Shown here: positions 27,747 to 36,372 of the stretch, in pieces
Layout: every line of letters starts with the position of its first letter
Position numbering within the stretch: the stretch's first letter is position 1
Source of the DNA: Jeotgalibaca sp. MA1X17-3
Lineage (GTDB): Bacteria > Bacillota > Bacilli > Lactobacillales > Aerococcaceae
Assembly: GCF_021513155.1 (NCBI RefSeq)
Contig: NZ_CP090983.1
Span: 1,411,001-1,475,000 of the forward strand
Reading direction: 5' to 3'
DNA length: 64,000 nucleotides
Program-made: the position numbers and the translations under genes
The notes under the pieces: model-generated
The model's database searches: none
What the model saw: only the letters and a program-made list of their open reading frames with translations
What the model was told of the DNA's origin: nothing

Positions 27747-27784
27747 ATTATAGCGAACTTTTAACCAAATGTAACCCCTTACAT
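27747..27784 (-). promoter_or_regulatory. pckA promoter with cre-like operator over the -35
   Basis: -35 TTACAT (27769-27774), a 16-base spacer and -10 TATAAT (27747-27752). A perfect dyad ATGTAA-N4-TTACAT (27769-27784) covers the -35. Its 14-base core, TGTAAGGGGTTACA, matches the catabolite-responsive element TGTAANCGNTNNCA at all defined positions but one (central C replaced by G). CcpA repression is therefore inferred, not shown. Confidence 0.65.
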
Positions 27785-27817
27785 CTTTATTGTGAATATT
27801 TTAACTTATTATACAAT

Positions 27818-27878
27818 AAAAAAAGCTTCCTATGGTCTCTACTTATCAAAATCAAGCAGAGTATATTATAGGAAACTT
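27818..27878 (-). terminator. terminator of the hrcA-grpE-dnaK-dnaJ operon
   Basis: On the minus strand TTTCCTAT pairs with ATAGGAA and an inner CTCTGCTT with AAGTAGAG (one mismatch), followed by seven T. It lies 17 bases after the dnaJ stop. Confidence 0.75.
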
Positions 27879-27894
27879 TCTCTTTAAAAATTAT

Positions 27895-29055
27895 TTATTT
27901 TTTCTTTTGTTTGGCATCGAAATTGAAGGCGTCTTTCATTCTGTCAAAAAAACCACCATCTTCACCATCAATCGTATCTCCACTTACTTCGGCAAAGGCA
28001 CGCAAAGCTTCTTTTTGTTTTTCATTCAAGTGTTTTGGTGTAACAATCGTTACTTTGACGTGTTGATCACCATTACCCGAACCTCTTAAACGAGGAGCTC
28101 CTTTTCCTTTCAAGCGGAAATTCGTTCCTGTTTGAGTTCCAGCCGGTATTTTAAGCTTTACATTTCCATGTACAGTAGGGACTTCAATTTCAGTTCCCAT
28201 AGCTGCTTGAACAAAATTAATAGGTAATACGTAGAAGATTTCTGCGCCTTCTCTGTCAAAAACATCACTTTCTTCAACAGCAAAAACAACATACAAATCG
28301 CCGTAAGGACCACCGTTAGATCCTACTTCACCTTGTCCAGCCAGTCTTAACTGTTGTCCGTCTTCAACACCTGCTGGAACCGTTACAGTTACAGAGTGTT
28401 CTTTTTCTACATGTCCACTTCCCGTACAGGTTGGACATTTTTCAATAATTTCTTTTCCGGTTCCATGACAAACATCACAAACGGCTTGAGTCATCACTCG
28501 ACCAAATGGTGTATTACGCTCTACCTGAACTGCACCAGCACCATGACATTTAGAACAAGTTACAGGTTCTGTACCCGGTTTTGCTCCACTTCCATCACAA
28601 GTCTCACATTGCTCTTCACGAGCATAACGAATCGTTTCTTTTTTACCAAAAACTGCTTCTTCAAACTTCAAATGAATTCGGTATTGTAAGTCGGATCCTT
28701 GACGAGGTGCATTATAATTTCGTGAACGAGAGCCTCCGCCCCCTCCAAAGAAGGTATCAAAGATATCATCAAATCCACCAGTAAATCCACCAAATCCACC
28801 TTGGCCACCGCCAAATCCTCCACCAAAGTTTGGATCTGTACTTGCATGACCATACTGATCATAGGCAGCACGTTTTTGTGAGTCACTTAATACCTCATAA
28901 GCTTCAGCAACCTCTTTAAATTTGTCTTCCGCATTAGCTTCTTTATTAATATCCGGGTGAAATTTTTTGGATAGTTTACGATATGCTTTTTTTATTTCAT
29001 CGTCTGAAGCATCTTTAGCTACGCCAAGAACTTCATAATAGTCTTTTTTCGCCAT
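27895..29055 (-). CDS. dnaJ: chaperone protein DnaJ
   Basis: Hsp40 co-chaperone that delivers clients to DnaK and stimulates its ATPase. The 386-residue protein has a J domain (1-70) with the HPD motif in KKFHPDINKEA, a Gly/Phe-rich linker (about 75-115), and a zinc domain with four CxxCxGxG-type repeats (CETCDGSG, CSKCHGAG, CDVCHGTG, CPTCTGSG). C-terminal substrate-binding beta domains complete it. The ATG has GGAGGAG upstream. It is the last gene of the class I heat-shock operon, separated from dnaK by 230 bases that hold a large hairpin. Confidence 0.98.
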   Translation of the reverse strand: MAKKDYYEVLGVAKDASDDEIKKAYRKLSKKFHPDINKEANAEDKFKEVAEAYEVLSDSQKRAAYDQYGHASTDPNFGGGFGGGQGGFGGFTGGFDDIFDTFFGGGGGSRSRNYNAPRQGSDLQYRIHLKFEEAVFGKKETIRYAREEQCETCDGSGAKPGTEPVTCSKCHGAGAVQVERNTPFGRVMTQAVCDVCHGTGKEIIEKCPTCTGSGHVEKEHSVTVTVPAGVEDGQQLRLAGQGEVGSNGGPYGDLYVVFAVEESDVFDREGAEIFYVLPINFVQAAMGTEIEVPTVHGNVKLKIPAGTQTGTNFRLKGKGAPRLRGSGNGDQHVKVTIVTPKHLNEKQKEALRAFAEVSGDTIDGEDGGFFDRMKDAFNFDAKQKKK

Positions 29056-29173
29056 TTATTCTCCTCCATTTGATTGCTATTTATCTGGATTATCTCAATT
29101 TATTTGTAAAAATAAAACTAATTTGAGGATTGCCAATCCATTTTTCTATAGCAACTCAAAAAGTCTCATCAAT

Positions 29174-29238
29174 CTATTCAACCAAACACGTACAGCACCG
29201 AAATAGGGTCTGTACGTGTTTGGAAATATGTTGAATAG
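29174..29238. repeat. two-tier hairpin between dnaK and dnaJ
   Basis: Inner perfect 13-base arms (29183-29195 and 29210-29222, CAAACACGTACAG and its complement) enclose a 14-base loop. Outer nine-base arms (29174-29182 and 29230-29238, CTATTCAAC and GTTGAATAG) extend it, with seven unpaired bases on one side. There is no U-tract in either direction, so it is not a standard terminator. An RNA processing or stability element, or a remnant of a small palindromic repeat, is possible. No second copy was noticed in the window. Confidence 0.75.
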
Positions 29239-29285
29239 CTTGCTTTTCGTTATTGTAACAAGGAATGGTACAAGTTAAAAGCTTT

Positions 29286-31109
29286 TTACTCGTTATCCAT
29301 TTCTTCAAAATCAGCGTCTACTACGTTATCTTCTTCAGAGCCTTCAGTAGCACCCTCTTCAGATTGTTGTTCTTGAGCTGCTTGCTCGTAAAGTTTTACA
29401 GTTAACTCTTGAACAATTTCGTTCAAAGCGTCACGTTTTGTTTTCATTTCTTCTAAGTCATTTGCTTCTACAGCTGCTTTTAGTTCATCACGAGCTTCTT
29501 CAGCTTTTGTAACTTCTTCTGCGTCTACTTTACCTTCTAGGTCTTTCAAAGTTTTATCCGTTTGGAAGATGATTTGGTCTACTTCATTACGTAGTTCTAC
29601 TTCTTCTTTACGTTTTTTATCTGCTTCAGCATTTGCTTCTGCATCTTTCACCATGTTTTCAATCTCTTCGTCTGTTAAACCAGATGAAGATTTGATCGTG
29701 ATTTTTTGTTCTTTCTTCGTTCCTAAATCTTTCGCACTTACATTTACAATTCCATTTTTATCAATATCAAAGGTTACTTCGATTTGTGGAATTCCACGAG
29801 GTGCTGCAGGGATATCAGTCAATTGGAATCTTCCCAATGTCTTGTTATCAGCTGCCATTGGTCGCTCTCCTTGAAGTACATGTACATCAACAGCAGGTTG
29901 ATTATCAGCAGCCGTTGAGAATACTTGAGACTTGCTTGTTGGAATCGTTGTATTACGGTCAATTAATTTCGTGAATACTCCGCCCATTGTTTCAATTCCT
30001 AGGGATAATGGAGTTACATCTAATAGGACAATGTCTTTTACATCTCCACTGATAACACCAGCTTGGATTGCTGCACCCATTGCTACTACTTCATCAGGGT
30101 TTACTGATTTATTTGGTTCTTGTCCAGATTCACGACGTACAGCTTCTACTACTGCAGGAATACGTGTAGATCCACCAACTAAGATAACTTGGTCAATTTC
30201 AGATTTAGAAATTCCAGCATCTTTAATTGCTTTACGTACAGGGTCTTTTGTTCTTTCAACTAACTCTGAAGTCAACTCATCAAATTTAGCTCTTGTTAAT
30301 GTCAACTCTAAGTGCATTGGTCCAGATTCTCCAGCAGTGATAAATGGTAAGCTAATTTGAGTAGAAGTTACACCTGATAAGTCTTTTTTAGCCTTTTCAG
30401 CTGCATCTTTCAAACGTTGTTTAGCCATTTTATCTTTAGAGAGGTCGATGCCGTTTTCTTTTTTGAATTCAGCTACCATATGAGCAATAATCTTGTCATC
30501 GAAGTCATCTCCACCAAGACTGTTGTCACCGGATGTACTCAAAACATCAAATACTCCGTCTCCCAATTCAAGAATAGAAACGTCAAAAGTTCCGCCACCT
30601 AAGTCAAATACCAAGATTTTTTCTTCGGTATCTGTTTTGTCTAAACCGTATGCTAATGCTGCTGCAGTTGGTTCGTTGACAATACGTTCTACTTCTAGTC
30701 CAGCAATTTTCCCAGCATCTTTTGTTGCTTGACGCTGAGCATCATTAAAGTAAGCAGGTACAGTGATAACTGCTTTTTCAACTTTTTCACCTAAGTATTC
30801 TTCTGCATATCCTTTTAGATATTGCAAAATCATTGCAGAAATTTCTTGAGGAGAGTAATCCTTACCTTCCATTTCAACTTTATAGCCTGCTTCTCCAACG
30901 TGACGTTTGATTGAGCTAACAGTGTGTGGGTTCGTAATTGCTTGACGTTTCGCAACTTCACCGACTTGAATTTCTCCATTTTTAAAGGAAACAACAGATG
31001 GTGTTGTACGATTTCCTTCTGGATTTGCAATTATTTTTGCTTCTCCACCTTCTAAAACTGCAACTGCAGAGTTTGTAGTTCCTAAGTCAATTCCGATTAT
31101 TTTACTCAT
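29286..31109 (-). CDS. dnaK: chaperone protein DnaK
   Basis: Hsp70 chaperone with an N-terminal actin-like ATPase and a C-terminal peptide-binding domain. The 607-residue protein shows IIGIDLGTTNSAVAVLEGG, the phosphate-2 loop VFDLGGGTFDVSILELG, and VILVGGSTRIPAVVEAV. The linker DIVLLDVTPLSLGIETMGG and a C-terminal acidic tail ending EEMDNE follow. It lacks the 24-residue insert of Gram-negative DnaK, as expected for Firmicutes. GGGG precedes the ATG. It is the third gene of the CIRCE-controlled operon. Confidence 0.98.
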   Translation of the reverse strand: MSKIIGIDLGTTNSAVAVLEGGEAKIIANPEGNRTTPSVVSFKNGEIQVGEVAKRQAITNPHTVSSIKRHVGEAGYKVEMEGKDYSPQEISAMILQYLKGYAEEYLGEKVEKAVITVPAYFNDAQRQATKDAGKIAGLEVERIVNEPTAAALAYGLDKTDTEEKILVFDLGGGTFDVSILELGDGVFDVLSTSGDNSLGGDDFDDKIIAHMVAEFKKENGIDLSKDKMAKQRLKDAAEKAKKDLSGVTSTQISLPFITAGESGPMHLELTLTRAKFDELTSELVERTKDPVRKAIKDAGISKSEIDQVILVGGSTRIPAVVEAVRRESGQEPNKSVNPDEVVAMGAAIQAGVISGDVKDIVLLDVTPLSLGIETMGGVFTKLIDRNTTIPTSKSQVFSTAADNQPAVDVHVLQGERPMAADNKTLGRFQLTDIPAAPRGIPQIEVTFDIDKNGIVNVSAKDLGTKKEQKITIKSSSGLTDEEIENMVKDAEANAEADKKRKEEVELRNEVDQIIFQTDKTLKDLEGKVDAEEVTKAEEARDELKAAVEANDLEEMKTKRDALNEIVQELTVKLYEQAAQEQQSEEGATEGSEEDNVVDADFEEMDNE

Positions 31110-31160
31110 TTATATATACCCCTTTTAAGTTATTTTTTTATTTTTTTAAGTTTCTCATTC

Positions 31161-31715
31161 TTATTGTGCCACTATTACCATCGCAGGTCTAAGAATTCGA
31201 TCGTTTAAAACATAACCCTTTTGCATGACCGCAACAACCGTATCTGGTTCTTGCCCTTCTTCTACAGGTTGTACTTGAATAGACATATGGAAGTTAGGGT
31301 CAAACGGTTCATTAATTGGGTTAATAACCTCAATTCCTTCATTTCCTAATGCACCATTCATAATATTATAGACAATTTCGACTCCTTTTTTCAAATTCAT
31401 CGCTTTCTCATCATCTACCTCTATCTCTAGTGCTTTTTCTAAGCTGTCCATAACTGGTAACAACTCGGTTGCCAAACTTTGAGATCGATATTTAGCTGCA
31501 TCTTGTCTTTCTTTTGTATTTCTTTTTTTGATATTCGCTAATTCTGCTTGCAAACGAAGGTAACGATCACTCGTAGCTTCCAGTTCGGCTTTTAATTCCT
31601 CTAATTCTGAAGAACCATTTTCATTAATCGTTGGTTCTTGATTTGTTTCATTTTCAAATCCCTCTACATCTTTATCAATGTTTTCCGGATTATTTTTATT
31701 ATTATCTTGTTCCAC
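31161..31715 (-). CDS. grpE: nucleotide exchange factor GrpE
   Basis: Exchanges ADP for ATP on DnaK. The protein of about 184 residues has a disordered acidic N-terminus, then a long coiled coil (ELEELKAELEATSDRYLRLQAELANIKKR). The beta domain follows, with PVMDSLEKALE, GVEIVYN, INPINEPFDPNFHMS and the closing VLNDRILRPAMVIVAQ. I prefer the GTG at 31715, six bases from AGAGGA, over the ATG at 31721 that abuts it. The gap to hrcA is 17 bases. Confidence 0.95.
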   Translation of the reverse strand: MEQDNNKNNPENIDKDVEGFENETNQEPTINENGSSELEELKAELEATSDRYLRLQAELANIKKRNTKERQDAAKYRSQSLATELLPVMDSLEKALEIEVDDEKAMNLKKGVEIVYNIMNGALGNEGIEVINPINEPFDPNFHMSIQVQPVEEGQEPDTVVAVMQKGYVLNDRILRPAMVIVAQ

Positions 31716-31732
31716 AACCATTCCTCTTTTCC

Positions 31733-32766
31733 TTAATCTTGATAGAAATCATGCATACTATCGGAGAGTTCATTGCTTGTTAAACGCATAATATTGATGA
31801 TTTTATGGTATGGCATATTCGTGGGACCTAACAAAGCAATCAGTCCCTTTCCATTTCTTCCAACATCATAAGTAGCAGTAATCATACTAAAGTTATTGAA
31901 TAGTTCATTATTCATTTCTGTACCAATTCTGACGGTAAGGTCATCTTGGTTAGAAAGTAAAAGAGTGTGCAGATCCTTGGATTGATGGATCATACTATAA
32001 ATACTTTTAATCTTTTCACTTTCATTTGTTTCTAAATAATTAAGAAGATTCATCCCACCGCCAACATAAATTCGTTCACTATCCATCTTAGAAATTACTT
32101 CTTTAAAGATACCAAACAAATCAATTTCAGAGTCGACGTATTTTTTAATAATAATAGGAATTTCATTCTGTAACTTATGATACACTTCAGATAATTTTAC
32201 CCCTACTAACTCTTCATTAAAAATATTAACAATTTTTTCTAACTGTGAAGAATCAATATGATTTGCAAGTGTGAAGATTTTATTCTCCACGAATCCTTTA
32301 TCTGTAACAAGGATCGCCATATATTGGCCTTTGGTAACCGGTACAATCCGGAAACCGGTTAATCGGCTATTTTTCGTTTCGGGTCCAATACTTAGTGCAG
32401 TATAATTCGTTAAGTATGACAACATTTCTGCAGATGTTTCAATGATTTCTTGAGCTTCCTTGTATGGCATTCGGATAGAAGACTGAATCTTTTGTTGAAT
32501 ATCTCGATAAGAATGATTCATTTTCTCTTCTTTTAATTGATCGACATAATATCGGTATCCTTTATTAGAAGGAATTCTTCCAGAAGAAGAATGTGTCTTT
32601 TCCAAAAACCAAGTTCCTCAATTCTCATCATATCGTTTCGAATGGTGGCAGGACTAACTGGGAGTTTTGATTCCCTTAATAAATTTTTTGACCCAATAGG
32701 TTCACCATACTCAATATAATGTTTAATGATTAGATTGAGCACAAGAAGCTGTCTTTCTGTTAACAT
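31733..32766 (-). CDS. hrcA: heat-inducible transcription repressor HrcA, with apparent -1 frameshift
   Basis: HrcA binds CIRCE and represses the class I heat-shock genes; GroEL modulates its activity. The first reading frame (from ATG 32766) encodes the winged helix: MLTERQLLVLNLIIKHYIEYG, GEPIGSKNLL, SPATIRNDMMRIEELGF. The second frame, from about 32605, supplies LEKTHSSSGRIPSNKGYRYYVD and the GAF-like ligand domain. They join when A5 (32604-32608, plus strand) is read as six bases, giving the invariant ELGFLEKTHSSSGRIP and a protein of about 344 residues. As written the repressor would be lost. Because hrcA is dispensable in many species, a real mutation cannot be excluded as easily as for topA or dnaG. 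Confidence 0.92.
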
Positions 32767-32782
32767 AATTATTCACCTCACT

Positions 32783-32809
32783 TTAGCACTTAACCGAACT
32801 GAGTGCTAA
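32783..32809 (-). promoter_or_regulatory. CIRCE operator of the hrcA operon
   Basis: TTAGCACT-T-N9-GAGTGCTAA matches CIRCE (TTAGCACTC-N9-GAGTGCTAA) with one mismatch, at the inner end of one arm. It lies between the promoter and the hrcA start, covering the early transcribed region, the normal place for HrcA binding. Confidence 0.93.
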
Positions 32810-32819
32810 CCCATGAATA

Positions 32820-32848
32820 AATTTATCACGGCACAGAACATTTGTCAA
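32820..32848 (-). promoter_or_regulatory. sigma-A promoter of hrcA-grpE-dnaK-dnaJ
   Basis: Consensus -35 TTGACA (32843-32848), a 17-base spacer and -10 TAAATT (32820-32825), immediately followed by CIRCE. Confidence 0.85.
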
Positions 32849-32898
32849 CAATATCCTACTATTTTTTAAATCTAATTTTTTCATTCACCATATTCCCA

Positions 32899-34032
32899 CT
32901 AATCCAAGAGAAAACTACGGAAAACTTCATTTCCTAAAAAAGTACCTTGATGAGTCAACCGAATGTGATCGTCTTGTATTTCAATTAAATTTTCTTTTAA
33001 CAACGTTTCTAAGACGTCTCCGTAGAGGTCCTCTATTTCCAGATTATACTTTTGCTTAAAATCCGACCGTTGAACGCCCTTCATCCTTCTCATCCCTAAA
33101 ATCATTTCTTCTTCTATTTTTTCTCGTGTTGTAAGTGTATTACGATAAATGATCGGTGATTCTTTCTTTTTCAGAGGAGCTAGATAGTGTTGAATGGGTC
33201 CATGGTTAATGTAGCGACTTCCGTCAATGTACCCATGCGAGCCGGCACCGAATCCAAAATAAGAATCATTATTCCAATACGTTAGGTTATGTTGAGACTC
33301 AAATCCTGGCTTTGAATAATTAGAAATCTCATACTGTTTTCTACCGGCTGCTTCCATTGTTTGGATAGCTAACTCATACATATCTGCTTCTTCATCTTCA
33401 GAAGGAAGCGGTAATTTCCCTTGGCGCATTAAATTATAGAAGATCGTTTTATTCTCTAAAATAAGTGAATAAATAGAGTAATGAGGTAAATCTAGTTCCA
33501 ATGCTTTTTTTAAGCTATCTTCAAAATCTGCGTACGTTTGATTAGGTAATCTAAAAATTAAATCAATACTTATATTTTCAAAACCGGCTTTATGAGCATC
33601 GTCTACACACTTGTAAACTTGTTCTGACGTGTGGATTCTTCCTATTTTTTTCAGAATATCATTGTTAAAAGATTGGACCCCCATACTAATCCGATTGACT
33701 CCATGCTCTCTCATCACTTTAAATTTTTCAAAAGATGCACTTTCCGGGTTTGCTTCTACTGTAAATTCTACACCTGAATCCATTGGATAGTAGGTTTGAA
33801 TTCCCGTGAACAGTCGATCCAATTGTTTTTCGTTTAAAGTAGTAGGAGTCCCTCCACCAATGTAGAAGGTGGAGACCTCTTTTTCTGGATACTTTTCTTT
33901 CATAAGAGCCATCTCTTGAATCGTTGCATCGACGTATTCGTCTACAGGTTGTCCTTCCAAGAATACTTTGTTAAAGTCACAATAAAAACAAATATGATCG
34001 CAAAAAGGAATATGCAAATAGGCTGCCGTCAT
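32899..34032 (-). CDS. hemW: radical SAM heme chaperone HemW
   Basis: HemW is a radical-SAM-type protein that binds heme and inserts it into target proteins. It was long misannotated as coproporphyrinogen III oxidase HemN. The 377-residue protein has HIPFCDHICFYCDFNK with the CxxxCxxC cluster motif. The residue after the last Cys is Asp-Phe and not the Cys of HemN. FYIGGGTPTTL, SMGVQSFNNDILKKIGR and SIDLIFRLPNQT follow, as does the C-terminal HemN-like winged domain. The ATG overlaps the ribF stop by four bases (ATGA). It is the last gene of truB-ribF-hemW. Confidence 0.92.
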   Translation of the reverse strand: MTAAYLHIPFCDHICFYCDFNKVFLEGQPVDEYVDATIQEMALMKEKYPEKEVSTFYIGGGTPTTLNEKQLDRLFTGIQTYYPMDSGVEFTVEANPESASFEKFKVMREHGVNRISMGVQSFNNDILKKIGRIHTSEQVYKCVDDAHKAGFENISIDLIFRLPNQTYADFEDSLKKALELDLPHYSIYSLILENKTIFYNLMRQGKLPLPSEDEEADMYELAIQTMEAAGRKQYEISNYSKPGFESQHNLTYWNNDSYFGFGAGSHGYIDGSRYINHGPIQHYLAPLKKKESPIIYRNTLTTREKIEEEMILGMRRMKGVQRSDFKQKYNLEIEDLYGDVLETLLKENLIEIQDDHIRLTHQGTFLGNEVFRSFLLD

Positions 34033-35006
34033 TCTTTCATCTCCCTATTTCCGTTGAGACTTTCTGGATTTTCTAGAAAATATTTTTCACTTTCTAGTTT
34101 ATCCATATCCAATTGCTCTATTAAACCTTGAATACCAGAGAACTTAACCTCTCCTCTTAAATAATGATGCCAACGGACTTTAATTTTTTCACCATAAATC
34201 ATTTTATTAAAATGAAATATATTTACTTCTATCGTTTTTTGACGATCTTTTTCAAAGGTAATGTTGTAACCAATCGAAGCCATCCCTTTATACCAAGTTC
34301 CTTGAATACATACGCTAACAACGTACACACCCGTTTTTGGCAATCGAATATGCTTTTCCACTCTAAGATTCGCTGTAGGGTAACCTAACGTCCGTCCGCG
34401 TGCATCTCCATGCATCACATATCCATCAAATTGGTAGATGTAGCCCAATTTACTATTGACATACTCCATATCCCCTTCATCCAATGCGGTACGAATATTA
34501 GTTGAACTAATTTTTGATCCATCCGAAACCCGTTCGGTTACTTCAATAATATCAAACCGATTTTTTGCATAGATGGGTAAAGTCTTCATATTTGCAATGT
34601 CTTTGGGTCCATAACTATAATCAAAACCTGCAACAGCAACTTCTGCATGTAAGTTTACAATATACTGATCGACAAATTCTTGTGGTTTCAGAGTACCGAA
34701 GTCATACGTAAATTCAATGACATAAAAATAATCAACACCTAAACTTTCCATCAACTCTATTTTTCGCTCTAATATCGACAAGTATTTCATTGAATCAATA
34801 TCCAATTTTTTATATACGATACTAGGATGGTGGTTAAAAGTCATGACTGCTACTTTTAAATTTCTCTTTTCTGCTTCTGCTTTCGCTTTTGCAATGACTG
34901 CTTGATGCCCTAAATGAACCCCATCAAAATAACCTAAAGCCAATACGACAGAATCATCGGGAATTTGTTCTTTTTTGTAAGGGTGATGTATATTAATAAC
35001 TTCCAT
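34029..35006 (-). CDS. ribF: bifunctional riboflavin kinase / FAD synthetase
   Basis: Makes FMN from riboflavin and then FAD. The 325-residue protein has the N-terminal adenylyltransferase domain, with the nucleotide-binding ALGYFDGVHLGHQAVI, FNHHPS, and FDYSYGP. The C-terminal kinase domain has HGDARGRTLGYPTANL and GVYVVSV. A C-terminal tail of about 20 residues extends past the kinase fold. It is coupled to hemW by overlap and lies 32 bases downstream of truB, a common truB-ribF pairing. Confidence 0.96.
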   Translation of the reverse strand: MEVINIHHPYKKEQIPDDSVVLALGYFDGVHLGHQAVIAKAKAEAEKRNLKVAVMTFNHHPSIVYKKLDIDSMKYLSILERKIELMESLGVDYFYVIEFTYDFGTLKPQEFVDQYIVNLHAEVAVAGFDYSYGPKDIANMKTLPIYAKNRFDIIEVTERVSDGSKISSTNIRTALDEGDMEYVNSKLGYIYQFDGYVMHGDARGRTLGYPTANLRVEKHIRLPKTGVYVVSVCIQGTWYKGMASIGYNITFEKDRQKTIEVNIFHFNKMIYGEKIKVRWHHYLRGEVKFSGIQGLIEQLDMDKLESEKYFLENPESLNGNREMKE

Positions 35007-35038
35007 TTTTTAGCTCTCTTTCATTACCATAATAGTCT

Positions 35039-35953
35039 CTAAGGTAAAAACATTTTTCTTGGTTTCTTAAAGCCAGGTTTAGTTGGATGTTCCTTATATA
35101 AAGCAACTAATTGTCCAGAATAATATAGCGCAAGTAGGGGAGTATCTTTATCATCCATAAATGCTTCCGATTCAATTACGGCCCCATTTTTAATTCGATC
35201 CCATAAAGGTTCTGTTAGATGGAAAGCAGGGTATTTTTCAAAAATCATATCGATTGGTTGTAAAATTTCATCCATTCGATTATTTTCTTTTATTTCCCGT
35301 ACTTGATCCAAAGTAAAGCAGTCTTCTGTCGCAAATGGTCCACTGTGGGTCCTTGTTAACTGGGACATATGGGCTGGGAATCCTAATTTTTCACCTAAAT
35401 CAACAGCAAGTGTACGGATATAAGTCCCCTTTCCGCACCTTACAGTAAACTTCCAAGAAACAGTCTGAGTAGAATCATCATAGTGTGGTTCAGAAATTCG
35501 TTGAAAATCGTAAATAGTAGCTTTTCGGACGGGTCTAACAACTTCTTCTCCACTACGAGCATATTCGTATAATTTTCTCCCATTCACTTTTACCGCCGAA
35601 TACATTGGAGGAATTTGAGTGATTTCACCAAGAAAACTAGCCATCTGTTCATCAATTTCAGCGAGGGTCCATTTTCGATCAACTGGCTTTTGAGCAATTA
35701 CTTCGCCGTGTGCATCTTCTGTTGTCGTTGAAAAACCTAAAGTGATTTCTCCTGTATAAGCCTTACCTAAATCGGTCATGAACTCTACTGCTTTTGTAGC
35801 CGTTCCAATGCAGATAGGTAAAACTCCATCTACTTCTGGATCTAGCGTTCCCGTGTGTCCAATTTTTTTAGTATGTAATATTTTTCTTAATTTAAAAACG
35901 CAGTCATGGCTGGTCATGCCTTTTTCTTTCCATAATGGTAATATTCCATCCAT
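35039..35953 (-). CDS. truB: tRNA pseudouridine(55) synthase
   Basis: Forms pseudouridine 55 in the T-loop of tRNA, next to the position that TrmFO would methylate. The 304-residue protein begins MDGILPLWKEKGMTSHDCVFKLRKIL. The catalytic Asp is in GHTGTLDPEVDGVLPI. YTGEITLG, MYSAVKVNGRKLYEYAR and RCGKGTYIRTLAVDLG follow. GAGGAGG precedes the start. It heads the truB-ribF-hemW group from an extended -10 promoter. Confidence 0.97.
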   Translation of the reverse strand: MDGILPLWKEKGMTSHDCVFKLRKILHTKKIGHTGTLDPEVDGVLPICIGTATKAVEFMTDLGKAYTGEITLGFSTTTEDAHGEVIAQKPVDRKWTLAEIDEQMASFLGEITQIPPMYSAVKVNGRKLYEYARSGEEVVRPVRKATIYDFQRISEPHYDDSTQTVSWKFTVRCGKGTYIRTLAVDLGEKLGFPAHMSQLTRTHSGPFATEDCFTLDQVREIKENNRMDEILQPIDMIFEKYPAFHLTEPLWDRIKNGAVIESEAFMDDKDTPLLALYYSGQLVALYKEHPTKPGFKKPRKMFLP

Positions 35954-35985
35954 TGCATTTTCCTCCTCATTTGTTTCAAAAGTTT

Positions 35986-35994
35986 ATTATACCA
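35986..35994 (-). promoter_or_regulatory. extended -10 promoter of truB
   Basis: TGGTATAAT on the minus strand (hexamer 35986-35991), about 35 bases before the truB start, with no good -35. Confidence 0.55.
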
Positions 35995-36054
35995 TAATCA
36001 TTCGTAGTAAAAGAATGAGAATCATCGTTGAAAGAGTTTAAAATAACCATAAAG

Positions 36055-36088
36055 AAACCTGCTTCCGATTTCCAACGAAAGCAGGTTA
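36055..36088 (-). terminator. terminator of pepT-DUF1294 unit
   Basis: AACCTGCTT and AAGCAGGTT arms with one inner mismatch, followed on the minus strand by a T-rich stretch (TTTCTTTAT), two bases after the stop of the DUF1294 gene. Confidence 0.8.
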
Positions 36089-36090
36089 TG

Positions 36091-36372
36091 TTAGCGATAT
36101 AGAAAATAAAGGGTTATCCCCATTATTAGAGTTCCGATTAGAAAAAAGAAGTGAAAATAGGAATGCCTGGTTTTATGTCGAAAAAAGAACATACCAGCAA
36201 AACCGCCTACCCCTCCTCCGAATAATCCGAGGAGAAGCAAGGTCTTTTCTGAAATACGCCACTTTCTTTTTTGTGCTTTTTTCTTATCGATTCCCATCAA
36301 AGCAAATAGAAAGATGTTCAGTAAGAAAAAGATGATGATACTAAGACCTCTTAAATCAAGTAATTGGTTCAT
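36091..36372 (-). CDS. DUF1294 family small membrane protein
   Basis: A 93-residue membrane protein of the DUF1294 family, function unknown. It has an N-terminal membrane segment (LSIIIFFLLNIFLFALMGIDK), a basic cytoplasmic loop (KKKAQKRKWRISEKTLL), a Gly-rich segment (LGLFGGGVGGFAGMFFFRHKTRH) characteristic of the family, and a final membrane segment. Its ATG overlaps the pepT stop by four bases, so it is translated with pepT. No functional link between the two is evident. Confidence 0.82.
   Translation of the reverse strand: MNQLLDLRGLSIIIFFLLNIFLFALMGIDKKKAQKRKWRISEKTLLLLGLFGGGVGGFAGMFFFRHKTRHSYFHFFFLIGTLIMGITLYFLYR

Noticed and set aside
29569..30732. Several plus-strand frames antisense to dnaK
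   Set aside because: They mirror the codon bias of dnaK, show no family similarity and lack ribosome sites.
32533..32766. A separate 77-residue winged-helix protein
   Set aside because: It ends exactly where the HrcA frame breaks and its sequence is the HrcA N-terminus; treated as part of hrcA.
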